A stretch of 64,000 bases of DNA from Tissierella simiarum (lineage in GTDB: Bacteria > Bacillota > Clostridia > Tissierellales > Tissierellaceae), in assembly GCF_018917865.1 (NCBI RefSeq), contig NZ_JAHLPM010000008.1:124001-188000 (forward strand). The letters are read 5' to 3'. The position numbers were made by a program, and so were the translations under genes. Shown in pieces: positions 25,791 to 34,653 of this stretch (the stretch's first letter is position 1; the number at the start of each line of letters is the position of its first letter). A model generated the notes under the pieces. It made no database searches, was not told the origin of the DNA, and was given only the letters and a program-made list of their open reading frames with translations.

Positions 25791-27368
25791 ATGAAGCGTA
25801 TATTATTCTTCCTAGTAATTACATCATTAATAATAATTGTAGCTGGATGCGGCAGTAGCGATCAAAAACCTTTTTTAGCTGTAGAGTCTAAAGAAAATAT
25901 TGAACAAGAATTAATTAACTATGAAGTAGAAAAAATAGTTTTATCTAAAGGTTTCCAATCTATTGAACCCAATGTGGAAGTGCTTAAAAAAACTAATAAA
26001 ATAAAACTATTGACTTCTTTAGGTTTAGTTGAAAGTTCAGGAGTAACTATTAATAAAATTGTTAAAGATGGAAAACAAATAGACATATATGTTAATAGTT
26101 TATTTGAAGAAGACAAACTTCAATTAGCCGTTCCTCAAGTAGTTATTGAACTAAAAGATTCTCAACTAGGAAAAATTGAAGATATGAAATTTAATATTAT
26201 AAATGAAAATTATAAACCTATAAATATTAAATTTGGGAAAAATCAAGTTTTAAATAAAATATATTCCCACTTTAAAATATCTACTAATTCTATACCTACG
26301 GTTAATTTAACTCGTCTAAAGGATAAAGTTTTATGGAATATCTCTTTTAACACTATCTTTGATAAGCAAAGTTCAAAGGCTCCTTTAGTAAATTTGTCTG
26401 TTCAAATTGATGCTAATACTGGGGATATTATTAAATCAGAAAAAAATATTGTTTCCAACTATATTGATGAAGGCAATATATTAGATTATGTTCCTGGAAA
26501 TTCTTTACTATACAAAAGAACACAAGAAGTCGAAGGTAAAATTATGGATAGTTTATGGTCTTATGATACGAAGAGTAAGGAAATAACTAATATATATACA
26601 TCCAAGGATAAAATAAGTTCTGCAGCATTTAGTCCAGATCTTAAATTTATTTCAATTATTGAAACAGATGGTAATTTATCCGATTTATATATTATTCCTA
26701 GTTCTGATAAAAGAGCTTACAGAGTTACATCTGAAAATCCTATAAATCCTAAAACAATGATGTGGAAAAATGGAAATACTTTATTCCTTATTAACAATAA
26801 TGAAGATAACTCTAATATCTATAGTTATAATGTAGATAAAAATGAATCTCAATTAGTCGCTACCTTAAACATGAATATTGAAAATTTACAGATACATGAT
26901 GATAATTTCTTAGTAGTTGAAGGAGAAGAAAATGAAGTTAACAAAAAAATATCTATAACTAAAAATTGGCAAGATTTCAAATTTAAAGACTCAGGATTTA
27001 ATCCAAAGTTTATAGATAAGAATAAAATTGCATATTTAAAAAATAAAGAAAGCGAAGATAAAAATCTACTTTATATCTATGATGTAAATACTAGTAAAAT
27101 TTATGACATATTAGATTACAATGTATCTAACTTCTTAACAATTTCAAATAAATCATTAATCTTTGTAGAGAAGAATACTTGTAATAATGATTATACATTA
27201 TATAGCTATGAGTACAACAATAAAGAGGTTCAAAGTATTGCTAAGATCAATGGGGATAAAATTTATTACGATTCTAATAATAACTTAATTTATATAACCT
27301 TAATACCACCTTTTGAAAATGAAAAAGCTGAGATTATATACTCTTTAGATTTAAATAAACTGAAATAA
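25791..27368 (+). CDS. Lipoprotein with C-terminal beta-propeller-like region
   Basis: This 525-residue surface lipoprotein has the signal MKRILFFLVITSLIIIVAGC, with C20 as the lipidated cysteine in the lipobox VAGC. The first part (about residues 25-220) contains alternating beta strands like sporulation or germination-associated lipoprotein domains. From about residue 230 the pattern of repeated short blades (SLWSYDTKSKEITNIY, FSPDLKFISII, NIYSYNVDKNESQLV) resembles TolB/WD40-like propellers. No catalytic residues are visible. It is divergent from uvrB and has an AAAGGAGG ribosome-binding site. An inverted repeat CCTATTA...TAATAGG (25751-25775) precedes it. Confidence 0.75.
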   Translation: MKRILFFLVITSLIIIVAGCGSSDQKPFLAVESKENIEQELINYEVEKIVLSKGFQSIEPNVEVLKKTNKIKLLTSLGLVESSGVTINKIVKDGKQIDIYVNSLFEEDKLQLAVPQVVIELKDSQLGKIEDMKFNIINENYKPINIKFGKNQVLNKIYSHFKISTNSIPTVNLTRLKDKVLWNISFNTIFDKQSSKAPLVNLSVQIDANTGDIIKSEKNIVSNYIDEGNILDYVPGNSLLYKRTQEVEGKIMDSLWSYDTKSKEITNIYTSKDKISSAAFSPDLKFISIIETDGNLSDLYIIPSSDKRAYRVTSENPINPKTMMWKNGNTLFLINNNEDNSNIYSYNVDKNESQLVATLNMNIENLQIHDDNFLVVEGEENEVNKKISITKNWQDFKFKDSGFNPKFIDKNKIAYLKNKESEDKNLLYIYDVNTSKIYDILDYNVSNFLTISNKSLIFVEKNTCNNDYTLYSYEYNNKEVQSIAKINGDKIYYDSNNNLIYITLIPPFENEKAEIIYSLDLNKLK

Positions 27369-27404
27369 AGCAAAAAGGACTAATTAGTCCTTTTTGCTTT
27401 ATTT
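27363..27404. terminator. Bidirectional terminator with 21-bp arms
   Basis: The sequence is a perfect palindrome spanning the end of the lipoprotein gene and the convergent PDZ protein gene; the stop codons of both lie within it. A and T runs at the two ends allow termination in both directions. Confidence 0.9.
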
Positions 27405-28513
27405 AATATTCTCTTCCTCCAGCTATTTTTTTCTTGAATTACAATAGCAAACTCAGGAATCTTAGGTACTATTACCAGCCCTAAAGATTTATATTCCTTA
27501 TTATTCCCCTCATAAGTTTTAATCGTTAAACCTTTATTTCTATTATAAAATTCTAATCTTAATTTATCAGGCTTCATGAATAATATGTCTTCAATATCTT
27601 TTTTATCTCTTATTTTGATTCCATTAATAGTCAATAATATATCTCCAGTCTTTATTCCTAATTTTGAACCAATGCCATTAGGAAGAACTTCTAGCACTTT
27701 TACTCCTTTTATTGAAGGAGTAAAAAGAGGAATTCCCGATTTTTCCTTCTTCTTATTTCTCAAAATTATAAACTCATGCCCTACTAAACCAAAGATTGGC
27801 GAAAAGTACAGAAACGATGGTGTCTTAGAAAGAAACAATAATATTAAACTATATAAAAATAAAGTAAAAGAAGTTTTTTTAGTTTTTCCATTAGGATATG
27901 TAGATATAGCATAATCACTATAACCCAATATTGCTATTAAGGTTACAGGGAAAATGAAATCATTTCCTATAAAAATAACAAAGGGAATAGGCCAAAATCT
28001 GTTCATATTAAATGCACCTATTACTCTAGTTCCTTCTTCCATAAAAACTGGAACTCTATTTCTATTTCCATCTAATAAAACTAAAATACTTTCAACTAAA
28101 TGCAATACCGCTACAACAGACATAACAGATGATACATCTATTTTAGGAAAGCCAAAAATAAGGTTCATTAAAGAAATAATACTGCCTCCGTAAGAAAAAC
28201 ACATATATCTAGGATTAATTAGAGATAAAGTAATCGCAGCAACTAAAATATATATAAAATCTTTAGGGTTAATTACTATGCCTAAATAAATAAATATTAT
28301 ACTAGCTATAGTACCTCCAAATATACCAAATATTGTAGATGTAAAAACCTTTATTAAAGAGTTTTTTCTGGATCCTAAAATTTCTTTTTCCATTTCTCCT
28401 ATTTTTCTATATTGGAAATAAATAATTCCAAGAATAAGCAGAAAAAAAGGAGATTTCAAAGTATATAAGATATCTTTTATTGTAAACAATACAATTTGAT
28501 ATAATCCGTACAC
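27380..28513 (-). CDS. Membrane PDZ-domain protein
   Basis: This polytopic membrane protein has a cytosolic or extracytoplasmic PDZ domain. The GTG at 28513 is preferred because AAGGAG lies 6 bases upstream; a TTG six bases earlier is too close. About seven hydrophobic segments fill residues 1-235, followed by a PDZ domain (about 265-345, GVKVLEVLPNGIGSKLGIKTGDILLTING). This is the arrangement of clostridial PDZ proteins encoded next to CtpA and FtsEX; it is loosely similar to Bacillus MinJ, a division-site adaptor. It is the last gene of the ftsE-ftsX-M23-ctpA unit, so a role at the division site is plausible. Confidence 0.78.
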   Translation of the reverse strand: MYGLYQIVLFTIKDILYTLKSPFFLLILGIIYFQYRKIGEMEKEILGSRKNSLIKVFTSTIFGIFGGTIASIIFIYLGIVINPKDFIYILVAAITLSLINPRYMCFSYGGSIISLMNLIFGFPKIDVSSVMSVVAVLHLVESILVLLDGNRNRVPVFMEEGTRVIGAFNMNRFWPIPFVIFIGNDFIFPVTLIAILGYSDYAISTYPNGKTKKTSFTLFLYSLILLFLSKTPSFLYFSPIFGLVGHEFIILRNKKKEKSGIPLFTPSIKGVKVLEVLPNGIGSKLGIKTGDILLTINGIKIRDKKDIEDILFMKPDKLRLEFYNRNKGLTIKTYEGNNKEYKSLGLVIVPKIPEFAIVIQEKNSWRKRILNKAKRTN

Positions 28514-28539
28514 ACTCAACTCTCCTTTTTTATTTCTTA

Positions 28540-29763
28540 CTATTTAATTTTTTCTTTCATTGTCTCTATTGCTTTCTTAAGTTGTATATCTTTACTTAAA
28601 TTATCTATTCCTATTTCTTCTACATCTTCTGGCAATTCGATTACAATATCTGGCTCTATTCCTATGCCATGAATATTGGTTCCATTTGGTGTAAAGTATT
28701 CTGATACCGTAAGTTTAAAACCAGATCCATCAGAAAGTTGTTTTATTCTTTGTACTACTCCCTTTCCAAAAGTTTTAGTACCTATTAGTGTACCTCTATT
28801 GTGATCCTTAATTGCTCCAGCTAGAATCTCTGAAGCACTGGCACTACCACCATTGACTAAAACTACTAAGGGAGTATCTATTTGTTTTTTATTGGATTTT
28901 AAATACTCTCTTTCCCCACTTCTAGTTTCAGTATATACTATAACTCCTTCACCTAATAATTCATCAGCTATATCTGCACATACATCCAATAATCCTCCTG
29001 GATTGTTTCTAAGATCTATTATTATCCCTTCTACATTTCTATTCATTAACTTATTTAATTCTTTTTTAAAATCTTCATAAGTTAAATCATCAAAAGAAGT
29101 AATCTTTATATAGCCAATATTATCATCTATAACGTTAGCTTTTACAGTTATAAGTCTTATTTCTTCCCTTACTATTTCCATATCTATATATTCATTATTG
29201 CCATCTTTTCCTTTTCTTAAAATAGTAATAGTAACTTTTGTTTTTGGCTCTCCCTTCATTATTTTTACAGCAGAGTCCATATTTTCAGCTGTAAATTCTG
29301 TACCATCTACTTTTATGATCTTATCTCCAGTTTTAATGCCTGCTCTTTCTCCAGGAGTTCCTTCAATAGGCGATACTACAGTAATTAAGTTATCATCTCC
29401 AGGAGTTACTATAACACCAATACCTCCATATATACCCTTAGTATGCTCAATGAAGTCTTTAAATTCTTCTTGAGTCATATATTGAGAATAAGGGTCTTCT
29501 AATGCCTGCATCATTCCTTTAAGTTCTCCATCTATTAATTTTTTTTCATCAACTTCTCGTAAGAAGTTGTTCCTTACATAATTCTCTAGACCTATAACCT
29601 TGGAATACCTGTTATAAACTGATACTAATTGTTCATATTCTTTTTTAGGAACATAAACCTTATCTCTAAGCTGCACTGAAAACATGTTTGAAACACCAAA
29701 GGTAATTATGTTGGTTACTAAAACTAAAACTACCATTAGGGTTATGGCTCTTTTTTTGGACAT
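28540..29763 (-). CDS. ctpA: C-terminal processing peptidase (S41 family)
   Basis: This membrane-anchored serine protease cleaves the C-terminal ends of extracytoplasmic proteins. The ATG at 29763 is preferred because GAGGTG sits 6 bases upstream; a GTG three codons earlier is part of that site. An N-terminal membrane anchor (residues about 5-27) is followed by a PDZ domain (about 95-180) and the S41 core. The Ser-Lys dyad lies in GGSASASEIL and TKTFGKG. Length (407 aa) is normal. It lies between the M23 peptidase and the PDZ membrane protein in a conserved division and cell-wall unit. Confidence 0.93.
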   Translation of the reverse strand: MSKKRAITLMVVLVLVTNIITFGVSNMFSVQLRDKVYVPKKEYEQLVSVYNRYSKVIGLENYVRNNFLREVDEKKLIDGELKGMMQALEDPYSQYMTQEEFKDFIEHTKGIYGGIGVIVTPGDDNLITVVSPIEGTPGERAGIKTGDKIIKVDGTEFTAENMDSAVKIMKGEPKTKVTITILRKGKDGNNEYIDMEIVREEIRLITVKANVIDDNIGYIKITSFDDLTYEDFKKELNKLMNRNVEGIIIDLRNNPGGLLDVCADIADELLGEGVIVYTETRSGEREYLKSNKKQIDTPLVVLVNGGSASASEILAGAIKDHNRGTLIGTKTFGKGVVQRIKQLSDGSGFKLTVSEYFTPNGTNIHGIGIEPDIVIELPEDVEEIGIDNLSKDIQLKKAIETMKEKIK

Positions 29764-29873
29764 TTTCTTCACCTCTATATTTTATGGTTTATGTAATCTA
29801 TTTTATTAAATACACACAAACATTATACCATTAGATTTCTTACAATACAAAGAGAACAAAAGAAAAAAGGGGA

Positions 29874-31013
29874 TTATTTCCCCTTCAACCATGGTATTGG
29901 ATCTACATATGCACCATTTTTTCTTACCTCAAAATGGCAATGTGGTCCTGTAGAAATTCCTGTACTACCTATTTTAGCTATGGTATCTCCTCTACTTACT
30001 TCTTGTCCATCAGAAGCCGTTAAGGAAGAATTATGTCCATAAAGAGTTACTATACCTCCTCCATGGTCTATCATTATAGCCTTTCCGTATCCGCCTAACC
30101 ATCCAGAATAAATAACTGTACCATCAGATGCAGCCTTTACACTAGTACCAGTAGGTGCAGGTATATCTATTCCTGTATGTAGTTTTTTGGTCTTAAATAC
30201 TGGGTGAACTCTATATCCATAGTAAGAACTAATTCTAGAATGTCCAGGCACTGGCCATGACATAGTGCCTCCTGAATATGGTCCTGTTTTTCTCTGTAAG
30301 CTTACTATTTTAGATTCAATTTCTTTAGCATAGTCGTTTAATTTATCATACTGCTTTTCAGCCTCTTTAATATCTTGTTGAAGCCTACCCATTAAATCCT
30401 CTTTTTCTCTACTAACTTTTGCTAAATCTTTTTTTCTAGATTCTATTTTCGACTTTGCAGCTTCAGCAGAAGCTCTTTGTGCTTGTAATTCTGTCTTTTT
30501 CTTTGCTATAACATCCCTTTGTTCCTTCATAAATTTAATTAAACTAGCATCATGATCTGCTATAGATGTAATCATTTCTTTTCTAGTTAAAAAATCTCTT
30601 ATATTTGCAGAAGAAAGTAAAACTTCTAAATAGCCTACATTACCATTTTTATACATTACCCTTAATCTTGAATTAAAAGTCTCTTGTTTATCACTAATTT
30701 TATTTTCTGCTTCCTCTAATTCTACAATAGTTTTTTTGATATTCACGTTTAACTTTTCTAATTCCTTTTCTACCTTATCTAATTGTGTGGCAGCAACATC
30801 CATTTTCTTATCTAATTCGTCAATTTCTTTTGAGATATCCTTACTTTGACTTTCAAACTGCTGAATTTCTTTCTTTTTCTCGTCTATCTGTTTTTTCACA
30901 TCTTTCTGCTTGTTTTTTAATTCATTTACGCTTTCATCTGCATAAGCCATCATAATATTAAATGTAAATATAAAAGCTAATAACAAGTAGAATATCCTTC
31001 TTTTTTTAAACAT
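29874..31013 (-). CDS. Secreted M23 peptidase with coiled coil (EnvC/PcsB-like)
   Basis: This is a murein hydrolase or hydrolase activator acting outside the membrane. The ATG at 31013 is preferred; GGGGG lies 11 bases upstream. A signal peptide (FKKRRIFYLLLAFIFTF) is followed by a long coiled coil (about residues 25-240) and a LytM domain. The zinc ligands are intact (H and D in LHTGIDIPAP, HxH in GPHCHFEV), so unlike E. coli EnvC it may be catalytically active. It begins where ftsX ends. In known systems FtsEX controls this type of protein through its coiled coil, which fits this gene order. Confidence 0.9.
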   Translation of the reverse strand: MFKKRRIFYLLLAFIFTFNIMMAYADESVNELKNKQKDVKKQIDEKKKEIQQFESQSKDISKEIDELDKKMDVAATQLDKVEKELEKLNVNIKKTIVELEEAENKISDKQETFNSRLRVMYKNGNVGYLEVLLSSANIRDFLTRKEMITSIADHDASLIKFMKEQRDVIAKKKTELQAQRASAEAAKSKIESRKKDLAKVSREKEDLMGRLQQDIKEAEKQYDKLNDYAKEIESKIVSLQRKTGPYSGGTMSWPVPGHSRISSYYGYRVHPVFKTKKLHTGIDIPAPTGTSVKAASDGTVIYSGWLGGYGKAIMIDHGGGIVTLYGHNSSLTASDGQEVSRGDTIAKIGSTGISTGPHCHFEVRKNGAYVDPIPWLKGK

Positions 31014-31032
31014 AAAACAAGAATCCCCCTTT

Positions 31033-31929
31033 TTATACATTTAAGAAACGTTTTAAAGATACTAAACTTCCTAGTGCTCCTATACCAACACCAATTGCAG
31101 TAAATATAATGGTTATATCTTTGATTAACGCTGCTGGAGATACTAGATATACTGTAAACAATACATATAGTTTATCACTTACTGCCTTGAAGAAATAATC
31201 ATAACCATAATTTACTATTAATATGGATAAGGCTGCTCCTATAAGCCCAAAGAGTATACCTTCAATAATAAAAGGTCCTCTTATATATCCATTAGTTGCT
31301 CCAACATATTTCATTATATTAACTTCTCTTTTTCTTGCTGTTACTGTTAGCTTAATAGTATTAGAAATAATAAATACAGATACAAATACCAATATACCTA
31401 TGACTACTACACCACCAAACCTTACATAATTAGCAAATATTATAAGTTTTTCTATTATATCTTTATAATATTTTACTTCCTCTACCCCTTCAATATTCTT
31501 AACCTTGTCCACTAAGTTATCAGCATATTTAATATCTTTTAATTGGACTATATAAGAATTTGGAAGAGGATTTGGTTCTAATCCTTCAAGAAGATAAGCT
31601 TCATCTTCCCATTCTTCCTTCATAATCTCTAAAGCTTGTTCTTTAGATTGATACATTACTGATAAAACACCCTCGTTATCTTTTGCTGCTTTTTCAATGT
31701 CATTTAACTGTTCTTCTGTTAATTCATTTTCTAGAAATATTTGAATTTCATCAAACTTAGTTTTAGTTTCCAATACTACGTTATTAATACTTAGAATCAT
31801 TATTAAAACAATTCCTAATATTACAAGTACTGCAGAAATAGAACTAATAGACGCTAGTCCCATTCCTCTATTTCTCCACATACCTTGAAACCCTTGCTTT
31901 AGAATATTTTTAAATATTCGAAACTTCAT
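31033..31929 (-). CDS. ftsX: Cell division protein FtsX
   Basis: FtsX is the membrane subunit of the FtsEX complex that regulates peptidoglycan hydrolases at division. The ATG at 31929, giving MKFRIFKNILKQGFQGMWRN, is typical of FtsX starts and lies 7 bases after GGGTGGG; an ATG at 31935 is an alternative. The protein (298 aa) has one membrane helix near residues 20-40, a large extracytoplasmic domain (about 45-160) and three C-terminal helices. It overlaps the end of ftsE by 20 bases and is followed by the M23 peptidase. Confidence 0.93.
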   Translation of the reverse strand: MKFRIFKNILKQGFQGMWRNRGMGLASISSISAVLVILGIVLIMILSINNVVLETKTKFDEIQIFLENELTEEQLNDIEKAAKDNEGVLSVMYQSKEQALEIMKEEWEDEAYLLEGLEPNPLPNSYIVQLKDIKYADNLVDKVKNIEGVEEVKYYKDIIEKLIIFANYVRFGGVVVIGILVFVSVFIISNTIKLTVTARKREVNIMKYVGATNGYIRGPFIIEGILFGLIGAALSILIVNYGYDYFFKAVSDKLYVLFTVYLVSPAALIKDITIIFTAIGVGIGALGSLVSLKRFLNV

Positions 31930-32605
31930 TTTCATACCCACCCTTCTCTTCATCTCTTACTACTTTTCCTGCTTCAATAGCTACTACTCTTTTTTTCATA
32001 GAATCAACTATATCTTTGGCGTGGGTTGCCATAAGAATTGTCGTTCCCCGTCTATTGATTTCTCTTAGAACTTTCATTATTTCCCAAGCTGTTTCTGGAT
32101 CTAGATTTCCAGTTGGCTCATCAGCTATTAATACAGGAGGATTATTTACAATAGATCTTGCAATTGATACTCTTTGATGCTCTCCTCCCGATAATTGGTC
32201 TGGATAACAATCAGCTTTTTTACTTAAATCTACCATACTAAGAATCATTGGAACTCTTCTTCTTATTTCTTTAGGATGAGCTCCTATGATTTCCATAGCA
32301 AAAGCTACATTCTCATATACTGTCTTATTAGGTAGTAATCTAAAATCCTGAAAAACCACACCAATATTTCTCCTGATAAAAGGTATTCTTCTATTTTTTA
32401 CTTTTGTAATATCCATATCATTTAGATAAATTTTTCCTTCTGTAGGATCTTCTTCTTTTAATAACAATTTAATTAAAGTTGATTTTCCAGCTCCACTAGG
32501 ACCTACTATAAAAACGAATTCTCCTTTTTTAATATTAAGATTTATATTAGACAGAGCTTTAACTCCGTTTTTATACTCTTTACCTGTATTAGTAAATTTT
32601 ATCAA
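31910..32605 (-). CDS. ftsE: Cell division ATP-binding protein FtsE
   Basis: FtsE is the ABC ATPase partner of FtsX. The start is probably TTG at 32605, 6 bases after GAGGTG, giving MIKFTNTGKEYKNGVKAL as in other FtsE proteins; a GTG three codons upstream lies inside the ribosome-binding site. Walker A GPSGAGKST, Q-loop VFQDFR, signature LSGGEHQR and Walker B VLIADEPTGNLD are present. It is the first gene of a five-gene unit with ftsX, an M23 peptidase, ctpA and a PDZ protein. Confidence 0.93.
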   Translation of the reverse strand: MIKFTNTGKEYKNGVKALSNINLNIKKGEFVFIVGPSGAGKSTLIKLLLKEEDPTEGKIYLNDMDITKVKNRRIPFIRRNIGVVFQDFRLLPNKTVYENVAFAMEIIGAHPKEIRRRVPMILSMVDLSKKADCYPDQLSGGEHQRVSIARSIVNNPPVLIADEPTGNLDPETAWEIMKVLREINRRGTTILMATHAKDIVDSMKKRVVAIEAGKVVRDEEKGGYENEVSNI

Positions 32606-32786
32606 ATCTTTCACCTCTATGTATTTTCACTATAAGTATTCCTTCAATATACTTTCTCTTTATATTTTATAATTCCTCTATTTTTTTGTAAATATGTTTA
32701 AGTTATTTATCTTAATTTTACATATGCTTTTGATATTATATTATAATATAAATTGAAAGATAAATAAACTGTAAGAGGTGGTTTTT

Positions 32787-33365
32787 TTGGATAAAAAAGC
32801 ATTAAGGAAAGAATTACTAATAAAAAGAGAAAATTTAACAGAAAAAGAAATCCTAAAAAAGAGTAATCTTATTACTAATTCTATCTATAATTCAAAGGTT
32901 TATAGAGATGCTAAAACTATAATGACTTATATTAGCTTTAAAAATGAAGTCTATACTCATAACATAATAAAAAAATCTATAATAGAAAATAAAAAAATTG
33001 TTGTTCCTATAACCATACCTGAGACTAAAGAACTAAAAATTTCTCAAGTATTAGACTTTAGTGAATTAGAGATTGGTTATTATAATATTCTTACTCCTAA
33101 AAAAGAGTTCTTAAGATATATAGATCCTAAGGATATAGACTTAGTTTTAGTACCAGGAGTTGCTTTTGATAAAAATGGGTATAGAATTGGTTATGGGGGA
33201 GGCTATTACGATAGATTCTTAGATAAATTAAGAAAAGATGCTATTAAGATAGGCTTAGCCTTTGATTTACAATTAATAGACAAGGTTCCAAAAGATAATT
33301 ATGATAAACCTGTAGATATTATTATTACTGAAAATGAAATAATTAATTGTTCTGGAAAAATTTAA
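32787..33365 (+). CDS. 5-formyltetrahydrofolate cyclo-ligase
   Basis: This enzyme converts 5-formyltetrahydrofolate to 5,10-methenyltetrahydrofolate using ATP. The TTG at 32787 is preferred since AGAGGTGG lies 5 bases upstream; a GTG three codons earlier is part of that site. The 192-residue protein has the basic N-terminal helix DKKALRKELLIKRE and the family signature GYRIGYGGGYYDRFL with the phosphate-binding glycines. It is divergent from ftsE and stands alone before a CofE-like gene. It is named ygfA or yqgN in other species. Confidence 0.92.
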   Translation: MDKKALRKELLIKRENLTEKEILKKSNLITNSIYNSKVYRDAKTIMTYISFKNEVYTHNIIKKSIIENKKIVVPITIPETKELKISQVLDFSELEIGYYNILTPKKEFLRYIDPKDIDLVLVPGVAFDKNGYRIGYGGGYYDRFLDKLRKDAIKIGLAFDLQLIDKVPKDNYDKPVDIIITENEIINCSGKI

Positions 33366-33442
33366 TACCGCCCTATTAATTTAAAATATTAGTGGTATAA
33401 TATATAAGGAATTTTAATTTATTAGATTTAGGAGGAATATGC

Positions 33443-34627
33443 ATGGTTAGAACTGTGGGTACTACAGTGAGAGGTATTAGAACTCCAATTGTTAAGGAAG
33501 GAGACGACTTAGTTAACATTGTAGTAGATTCTGTTTTAAAGGCTGCTAAAAATGAAAATTTTGAAATTAAAGATAGAGATGTAATAGGTATTACTGAATC
33601 TTTGGTGGCAAGAGCTCAAGGCAACTATGCAACAGCTGAAGCTATTGGAAAAGATATAGCAGCAAAATTTCATGAAGACATAGGAGTTGTTTTCCCAATA
33701 CTTAGTAGAAATAGATTTTCGATTATTTTAAAAGGAATAGCATTAAGTGGTAAAAAAATTCATCTATTATTTAGCTATCCTTCTGATGAAGTAGGAAATC
33801 ACTTAATGGACATAGATAAAATGGACGAGCTAAAGATAAATCCTTATACTGATGTTTTAACAGAAGAGGATTATAGAAAAATGTTCGGAGAAAAAGTATT
33901 ACATCCTTTTACAGGTATGGACTATGTACAAATGTATAAAGAATTATGCAATGGAAATATTGATATTTATTTTTCCAACGACCCTAGAACTATTTTAAAC
34001 TATACTAAAGATGTATTAGTAGCTAACATTCACGATCGGAAAAGAACCGAAAGGATGCTAAAAGAAGCAGGAGCAAATATAATATACGGTTTAGATGAAA
34101 TTCTAAATGAGCCTATTGATAATAATGGATACAATCCAGAATACGGTCTGTTAGGCTCCAATCTTGCATCAGAGACTGAAATTAAGCTATTTCCAAGGGA
34201 TTCTCAAAAATATGTAGATGCTATTCAAAACAAGATTAAAGATGAAACAGGCAAAACTGTAGAGGTAATGGTTTATGGTGATGGAGCATTTAAAGACCCT
34301 GTAGGTAAGATTTGGGAGCTAGCTGATCCAATAGTTTCTCCTGGATATACTAAAGGGTTAGAAGGGACTCCAAATGAGTTAAAGCTAAAATATTTAGTAG
34401 ATACGGAATTAGATGATTTACGTGGAGAAGAAGTTGTTGAAGCAGTGAGGAAGAAAATTAGTAGTAAAGATATGGACTTAATAGGACATTCTGAGTCCTT
34501 AGGTACTACTCCTAGAAGACTTACTGATTTATTGGGAAGCCTATGTGATTTAACTAGCGGTAGTGGTGATAAAGGAACACCAGTAGTTTTAATTCAAGGT
34601 TATTTTGATAACTATGCAACAGAGTAG
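33443..34627 (+). CDS. CofE-like protein (coenzyme F420-0:L-glutamate ligase family)
   Basis: This 394-residue protein belongs to the F420 ligase family (PF01996), as shown by the early TPIVKEGDDL, VIGITESLVARAQGN and LFSYPSDEVGNHL segments and the C-terminal LGTTPRRLTDLLGSLCDLTSGSGD. In F420 producers CofE adds glutamates to F420-0. No other F420 genes are in the window and most Clostridia lack the cofactor, so the family name should not be read as the function. The size (about 400) is larger than archaeal CofE (about 250) and matches the Firmicutes group. Ribosome-binding site GGAGGA. It is followed directly by a terminator. Confidence 0.8.
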   Translation: MVRTVGTTVRGIRTPIVKEGDDLVNIVVDSVLKAAKNENFEIKDRDVIGITESLVARAQGNYATAEAIGKDIAAKFHEDIGVVFPILSRNRFSIILKGIALSGKKIHLLFSYPSDEVGNHLMDIDKMDELKINPYTDVLTEEDYRKMFGEKVLHPFTGMDYVQMYKELCNGNIDIYFSNDPRTILNYTKDVLVANIHDRKRTERMLKEAGANIIYGLDEILNEPIDNNGYNPEYGLLGSNLASETEIKLFPRDSQKYVDAIQNKIKDETGKTVEVMVYGDGAFKDPVGKIWELADPIVSPGYTKGLEGTPNELKLKYLVDTELDDLRGEEVVEAVRKKISSKDMDLIGHSESLGTTPRRLTDLLGSLCDLTSGSGDKGTPVVLIQGYFDNYATE

Positions 34628-34651
34628 CTTTTTAAAAGCTACTCTGTTTTT
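34618..34651 (+). terminator. Terminator after the CofE-like gene
   Basis: A 15-bp stem (34618-34632 with 34634-34648) overlapping the stop codon is followed by TTT. Confidence 0.85.
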
Positions 34652-34653
34652 GA

